Shown piece after piece: positions 6,087 through 9,291 of a stretch of DNA of 9,291 nucleotides; positions within the stretch are counted from its first letter, which is position 1; every line of letters begins with the position of its first letter. The notes below the pieces were generated by a model that was given only the letters and a program-made list of their open reading frames with translations, did not search any database and was not told where the DNA came from. The stretch comes from Geobacteraceae bacterium. GTDB taxonomy: Bacteria; Desulfobacterota; Desulfuromonadia; Desulfuromonadales; Desulfuromonadaceae. The stretch covers positions 1 to 9,291 of the forward strand of contig JAIVHC010000182.1 in NCBI GenBank assembly GCA_020201305.1, read 5' to 3'. Made by a program: the position numbers and the translations under genes.

Positions 6087-7091
6087 TTACCCCATTTTTT
6101 TTGCACTACTCGGGGTTTGCTTTACCGCAGAATTGGGGTTGGCAATCATCTGCTTCAGCTCGCCTTGTTCTGCTGAGCGTGCCATTGCGGCATCATAGGT
6201 TATAAGTTTTTTATGATACAGGCTGAACAGCGACTGGTTCATGGTCTGCATACCGTACTTCTCCTGCCCCATCTGCATCTGCGAATAGAGCTGGTGAATT
6301 TTATCATCCCGAATCAGCGAACGGATAGCGACATTGGGAACCATAACCTCCAGAGCGAGGACCCTGCCGGTACCAGAAGCTTTGGGGATCAGATTCTGTG
6401 ACATCACCCCTTCTAAAACAAAAGATAACTGAGTGCGTATCTGCTGCTGCTGATTGGTGGGAAATACATCTACAATACGGTTGATGGTCTGGACACATCC
6501 ATTGGTATGCAAAGTGGCAAAACACAGATGCCCGGTTTCGGCGATGGTCAATGCTGCCTCGATGGTCTCCAGGTCGCGCAACTCACCCAGCAGCACTACA
6601 TCCGGGTCCTGGCGCAGAATAGACTTGAGCGCCTTTTTGAATGAATGGGTATCGCTCCCTACTTCGCGCTGGTTTACCACGCAGTTTTTATGCGGATGGA
6701 TATATTCTATGGGGTCTTCGATGGTAATTATATGATCGTGACGTTCCTGGTTGATAGCATCTACCATGGATGCAAGGGTGGTCGTCTTACCACTTCCGGT
6801 AGGGCCGGTAACCAGAACGAGCCCGCGTGGACGCTTGGAGATTTCAGTAACAATGGGGGGCAGGCCCAACTGCGCAAATGAGAGAAACTCATAGGGAATA
6901 CGCCGGAACGCTCCAGCTATGGCGCCACGCTGGACAAAGATGTTGCCGCGGAAACGTGCGAGCCCCTTAACCCCGAAGGAAAGGTCCAGCTCCACGCTGG
7001 ACAAAGATGTTGCCGCGGAAACGTGCGAGCCCCTTAACCCCGAAGGAAAGGTCCAGCTCGTTTTCTTCTTCCAGGACCCGTTTTTGTGCAT
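6087..7091 (-). CDS. PilT C-terminal fragment with intact ATPase core (out of frame with start)
   Basis: This open frame holds the last part of the PilT N-domain and the complete ATPase core with every catalytic motif. Its first ATG (7091) opens a stretch that is the wrong-frame reading of the upstream copy (residues 1 to about 34, rich in Lys, Trp and Ser), and only then joins genuine PilT sequence at ELDLSFG. I see no convincing ribosome-binding site for it, so expression would need reinitiation after the stop at 6967 or frameshifting. It is listed because an automatic gene caller would report it as a 334-residue PilT. Confidence 0.5.
   Translation of the reverse strand: MHKNGSWKKKTSWTFPSGLRGSHVSAATSLSSVELDLSFGVKGLARFRGNIFVQRGAIAGAFRRIPYEFLSFAQLGLPPIVTEISKRPRGLVLVTGPTGSGKTTTLASMVDAINQERHDHIITIEDPIEYIHPHKNCVVNQREVGSDTHSFKKALKSILRQDPDVVLLGELRDLETIEAALTIAETGHLCFATLHTNGCVQTINRIVDVFPTNQQQQIRTQLSFVLEGVMSQNLIPKASGTGRVLALEVMVPNVAIRSLIRDDKIHQLYSQMQMGQEKYGMQTMNQSLFSLYHKKLITYDAAMARSAEQGELKQMIANPNSAVKQTPSSAKKMG
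6925..7058. repeat. Perfect 67-bp tandem duplication inside pilT
   Basis: Copy one is 6925-6991 and copy two 6992-7058, identical at all 67 positions plus one further matching base (6992/7059). Bases just outside (6924 G against 6991 T; 6993 C against 7060 G) differ, fixing the period at 67. Each unit carries a 7-bp inverted repeat near its ends, GCTGGAC (6929-6935; 6996-7002) and GTCCAGC (6984-6990; 7051-7057). The junction therefore forms a small hairpin, GTCCAGC-TCCAC-GCTGGAC (6984-7002). Confidence 0.97.
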
Positions 7092-7263
7092 CGGTCAAAA
7101 TACTGTAACACAGCTGTTTGGTATCATTAGGCATCAGCCGAGGATGATCCAGAGGGCGGATGGCTCCGTCAATCCTGATCTGCGGCGCCAGCCCCGTGGT
7201 AATATGCAGATCCGAAGCCTCGGATTCTACCATTGTTTTTAATAACTCATGGATTCCAGCCAT
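6967..7263 (-). CDS. Truncated PilT N-terminal fragment (98 aa) as the sequence stands
   Basis: This is the product expected from the real pilT start. It contains the N-terminal PAS-like domain of PilT (MAGIHELLKTMVESEASDLH onward). It reads through the second duplicated copy, then enters the other copy in the wrong frame, adds about six foreign residues (GPFLRG) and stops at TAA (6969-6967). It lacks the entire RecA-like ATPase core, so it cannot hydrolyse ATP. At best it is inert or could interfere with assembly of other PilT-type hexamers. An in-frame upstream ATG at 7281 would add six residues but has no ribosome-binding site. Confidence 0.6.
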   Translation of the reverse strand: MAGIHELLKTMVESEASDLHITTGLAPQIRIDGAIRPLDHPRLMPNDTKQLCYSILTDAQKRVLEEENELDLSFGVKGLARFRGNIFVQRGAGPFLRG

Positions 7264-7324
7264 AACAAGTACCTCTTTCATTGAAAAAGAATCTTATCCG
7301 CAGCAAATCAGCACATATTTAGAC

Positions 7325-9025
7325 TTAATCATCCGCAACGGTACAGCGCAATACTTCGGAAAAGGAGGTTACCCCCTCTTTGAGCTTCAACAGGGCGGAC
7401 TGGCGCATGGTGCGAACCCCGAGGCGCATGGATTCACGTTTGATCTCTGCGGTGTTGGCCCCCGCAAGAACCATTTCGCGAATTTCATCAAACATGGGCA
7501 TAACCTGGTAAATACCCACGCGCCCCTTGTAGCCACTCTCGTTGCAATTGCTGCATCCCCTGCCCTTGTAACATACGTAGTCATCCACCTCGTCGGGAGC
7601 GACCCCGACATCGAGGAGAGCCTCTTTGGATATCTCCTCCTGCTCTTTGCATTCACTGCACAGGCGCCGCCCCAGACGCTGGGCGGTAACCAGATTGACC
7701 GCCGAGGCGACCAGAAAAGGTTCAATACCCATATTCAACAAGCGGTTGATGGTACTCGGGGCATCGTTGGTATGCAAAGTAGAGAGCACAAGATGCCCGG
7801 TAAGTGCGGCTTTAATGCCGATTTCTGCGGTTTCAAAGTCGCGAATCTCCCCGATCATAATGATGTCGGGGTCCTGGCGCAAAAAGGCACGCAGAGCACT
7901 GGAGAAATTGAGTCCGATATCCTCGTGCATCTGCACCTGGTTGATCCCGGCAAAGTTAAACTCGACCGGATCCTCTGCGGTGGAGATATTCTCTGTGGTG
8001 GTATTCAATTCTGCGAGCGCTGAATACAACGATACTGTTTTCCCGCTCCCCGTGGGACCGGTTACCAGCACCATCCCGAACGGTTTGCTGATCTCCTGCT
8101 TAAACCATTTGAGCGCATCCGCCTCATATCCGAGTTTGGTCATGTCCAACTGCAGGTTGGACTTATCCAGCAGACGTAAAACCACTTTCTCCCCGAAGAG
8201 TGTAGGGAGACAGTTCACGCGGAAGTCCATGTCCTTGCCGCCGGGCAGTTTGATCTTAATACGCCCATCCTGGGGCAGGCGGCGTTCTGCAATATCCATA
8301 TCGGAGAGAATTTTGAGGCGGGAGGTAATCGCAGCTTTGAGTTTCATGGGTGGCTTCATGACCTCGTAAAGCACACCGTCGATACGATAACGGACGCGGA
8401 ACACCTTTTCGTAAGGTTCGATATGGATATCTGATGCTCCTTTTTTAATCGCATCAGTCATGATCAGATTGACAAGTTTTACCACTGGCGCTTCTTCCGT
8501 GGCGACCTGAAGAGCGTTGACATCGATTTCATCTTCTTCTTCTACAACCTCAAGATCGATGTCATCAAGACCGTTCATTACATCGGCAAGGGAATCTGAC
8601 TGATCGTAGTACTTGTCGATGGCCTTTTTTATGGCACTGTCCGTAGCGACCACAACCTCGACATTGTGTCCGGTCATGAATTTGATGTCGTCTATGGCGA
8701 AAATATTGGAGGGATCGCTCATAGCTACGATCAGGGTTGAACCGGTGCGACTGATGGGCATCAGGTGGTATTTTTGCACCACCTCCGCAGAGAGGAGTTT
8801 GGTAACGCCGGTATCAACTTCAAATTCGTCCAGATTTATGGAGGGTGCGCTGTACTGACGCGCAAGGAACGCGGCCAGATCCTCTTCACTGATCAGCTTA
8901 AGGCGGCAAAGGGTAGTAACAAGTCGTTCCCTGTGTGCCTTGTGCTCGGCAATGGCCTTTTCTACCTGTTCTGGAGTGAGTATTTTATGTCGAACCAGAA
9001 GTTCGCCTAAACGATTACCTGCCAT
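7325..9025 (-). CDS. pilB: Type IV pilus assembly ATPase PilB
   Basis: This 566-residue GspE/PilB-family ATPase powers pilin polymerisation from the cytoplasmic face of the inner membrane. It has an MshEN-type N-terminal domain (about 1-140) and an acidic linker (about 151-170). The N2 domain includes GASDIHIEPYE (196-206). The RecA-like core has Walker A GPTGSGKT (323-330), Asp box STAEDPVEF (348-356), Walker B DPDIIMIGEIRD (385-396) and His box TGHLVLSTLHTN (409-420). A tetracysteine zinc site is formed by C456, C459, C491 and C494. Length and all catalytic motifs are normal. The start is ATG 9025 with a weak GGAA 8 nt upstream; the N-terminus MAGNRLGELLVRHKIL matches the family. It is the first gene of the pilus operon and precedes the broken pilT by 61 bp. 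Confidence 0.97.
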   Translation of the reverse strand: MAGNRLGELLVRHKILTPEQVEKAIAEHKAHRERLVTTLCRLKLISEEDLAAFLARQYSAPSINLDEFEVDTGVTKLLSAEVVQKYHLMPISRTGSTLIVAMSDPSNIFAIDDIKFMTGHNVEVVVATDSAIKKAIDKYYDQSDSLADVMNGLDDIDLEVVEEEDEIDVNALQVATEEAPVVKLVNLIMTDAIKKGASDIHIEPYEKVFRVRYRIDGVLYEVMKPPMKLKAAITSRLKILSDMDIAERRLPQDGRIKIKLPGGKDMDFRVNCLPTLFGEKVVLRLLDKSNLQLDMTKLGYEADALKWFKQEISKPFGMVLVTGPTGSGKTVSLYSALAELNTTTENISTAEDPVEFNFAGINQVQMHEDIGLNFSSALRAFLRQDPDIIMIGEIRDFETAEIGIKAALTGHLVLSTLHTNDAPSTINRLLNMGIEPFLVASAVNLVTAQRLGRRLCSECKEQEEISKEALLDVGVAPDEVDDYVCYKGRGCSNCNESGYKGRVGIYQVMPMFDEIREMVLAGANTAEIKRESMRLGVRTMRQSALLKLKEGVTSFSEVLRCTVADD

Positions 9026-9060
9026 ATAAACTATTCCGCATAAATGTTTGTTAAATGTGA

Positions 9061-9066
9061 ATTATA
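9061..9066 (-). promoter_or_regulatory. Possible -10 element upstream of pilB
   Basis: A perfect TATAAT is read on the minus strand at 9066-9061, 35 bp upstream of the pilB ATG. No recognisable -35 hexamer is found at 16-18 bp spacing and there is no extended TG motif, so activator dependence or a chance AT-rich match are both possible. I found no sigma54 -24/-12 pair (GG...GC with the usual 10-bp spacing and flanks) between 9026 and 9291. The hexamer abuts the end of the inverted-repeat element that begins at 9066. Confidence 0.3.
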
Positions 9067-9216
9067 TTGTAACTGTTCAGTCGGGGCTTATGACACCCAT
9101 TCCAAGGGACACTTTGCGCCGTCCATGGCCGTTCGACTGTCGCCGTCCATGGCGACAGACGCCCTTTCCATGGGTACCAAAATCCCCTACCGGTAGTGGT
9201 GGTGAATAGTTACAAT
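9066..9216. mobile_element. MITE-like 151-bp element upstream of pilB
   Basis: The ends are a 14-bp inverted repeat with one mismatch: ATTGTAACTGTTCA (9066-9079) against TGAATAGTTACAAT (9203-9216). Nested inside are a second inverted pair (9095-9108 against 9162-9175, 11 of 14 positions matching, cores ACCCAT and AAGGG) and a perfect central hairpin CTGTCGCC-GTCCAT-GGCGACAG (9137-9158). A 10-bp palindrome CTACCGGTAG (9187-9196) also lies within. A 13-bp motif CGCCGTCCATGGC occurs twice, 24 bp apart (9117-9129 and 9141-9153). No transposase is encoded and no clear target-site duplication is visible. It may be a non-autonomous mobile repeat or a structured regulatory leader. Confidence 0.5.
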
Positions 9217-9290
9217 TGTAGTAAGTATCCCGCGGTCAAACCGAGGGCTTTAACGCAATCTTCAAAGTCAAAAACACTTCTTGCCGTCAT
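9210..9290 (-). CDS. Short or partial ORF, unidentified, at window edge
   Basis: A frame open to the window edge reads MTARSVFDFEDCVKALG then LTAGYLLQL and stops at TAA (9212-9210). It may be the last 26 codons of a longer gene lying outside the window, or a chance ORF; the ATG at 9290 has no upstream context to test. Codon choice looks plausible for the genome, but I do not recognise the peptide. The stop codon is supplied by the terminal inverted repeat of the neighbouring element, which would be consistent with the element having inserted into the 3' end of a gene. Confidence 0.25.
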   Translation of the reverse strand: MTARSVFDFEDCVKALGLTAGYLLQL

Positions 9291-9291
9291 T

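Larger units (their letters stand above)
6087..7263 (-). pseudogene. pilT: pilT, retraction ATPase gene disrupted by 67-bp tandem duplication
   Basis: PilT is the cytoplasmic hexameric ATPase that drives pilus retraction and twitching. Here the frame is interrupted: a 67-bp block (6925-6991) is repeated exactly at 6992-7058, and 67 is not a multiple of three. Both ORF halves contain the same peptide block beginning ELDLSFGVKG and ending FVQRGA. Deleting one copy gives a continuous 369-residue protein of normal PilT length. That protein has Walker A GPTGSGKTT (131-139), acidic box ITIEDPIEY (157-165), Walker B DPDVVLLGELRD (197-208), His box TGHLCFATLHT (221-231) and the PilT signature AIRSLIRD (290-297). 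Start chosen is ATG 7263 (AGAGG 8 nt upstream), not 7281, which lacks a ribosome site. No other lesion is seen, so the event is recent, reversible, or an assembly artefact. Confidence 0.9.

Noticed and set aside
6960..7091. Programmed ribosomal frameshifting in pilT
   Set aside because: No convincing slippery heptamer with a downstream structure at the junction; the exact duplication fully explains the frame break, and a frameshift product would carry about 22 extra duplicated residues.
7160..8023. Long plus-strand ORF (287 codons) antisense to pilB
   Set aside because: It lies across the strongly supported pilB gene and the pilB-pilT gap, has no family motifs, and is a shadow of the opposite-strand coding bias.
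9222..9265. Terminator-like stem CCCGCGG-TCAAA-CCGAGGG
   Set aside because: The stem has a mismatch and neither side is followed by a real T run, so I do not call it a terminator.
9026..9291. Sigma54 (PilR-dependent) promoter upstream of pilB
   Set aside because: No GG/GC pair with 10-bp spacing and the usual TGGCAC/TTGC flanks was found on the minus strand.

Overview
The window is a compact, almost entirely minus-strand locus. It holds a type IV pilus (T4P) motor and regulatory cluster in the order pilB-pilT-pilC-pilS-pilR, followed without a break by an RpoS-type sigma factor gene and apt, then a tRNA-Arg(CCT). This pilB-T-C-S-R order, the sigma54-dependent PilR, the RpoS-like sigma factor and the protein sequences suggest a member of the Desulfuromonadia (Geobacter/Desulfuromonas/Pelobacter relatives). 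That placement is inferred from gene order and sequence character, not from a database search.

Layout, right to left in the direction of transcription. Positions 9291-9026 hold the possible 3' end of an unidentified gene and a ~151-bp element bounded by 14-bp inverted repeats, lying directly upstream of pilB. pilB (9025-7325) is intact. pilT (7263-6087) is broken by an exact 67-bp tandem duplication (6925-7058) that shifts the frame; removing one copy restores a 369-residue PilT with all its motifs. pilC (6027-4810), pilS (4803-3175), pilR (3178-1781), rpoS (1759-878) and apt (861-346) follow. Gaps are 61, 59, 6, -4, 21 and 16 bp, so the whole set could be one transcription unit. A second structured repeat (182-346) separates apt from the tRNA-Arg gene (139-63), which has its own promoter and an intrinsic terminator (54-15).

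How it fits together: PilB powers pilus extension, PilT retraction, and PilC is the inner-membrane platform both act on. PilS is the membrane histidine kinase and PilR its sigma54 activator, usually controlling the major pilin gene. No pilin gene is present; where Geobacter has pilA after pilR, this window has rpoS. As written, the sequence predicts a retraction-deficient cell unless the duplication is lost, bypassed by another PilT paralogue, or is an assembly error.

The pilus genes belong to known families. The points that merit attention are the pilT duplication, the two MITE-like structured repeats, the hairpin shared between two sites, and the coupling of rpoS-apt to the pilus regulator. 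I do not see a wholly new biological system here.
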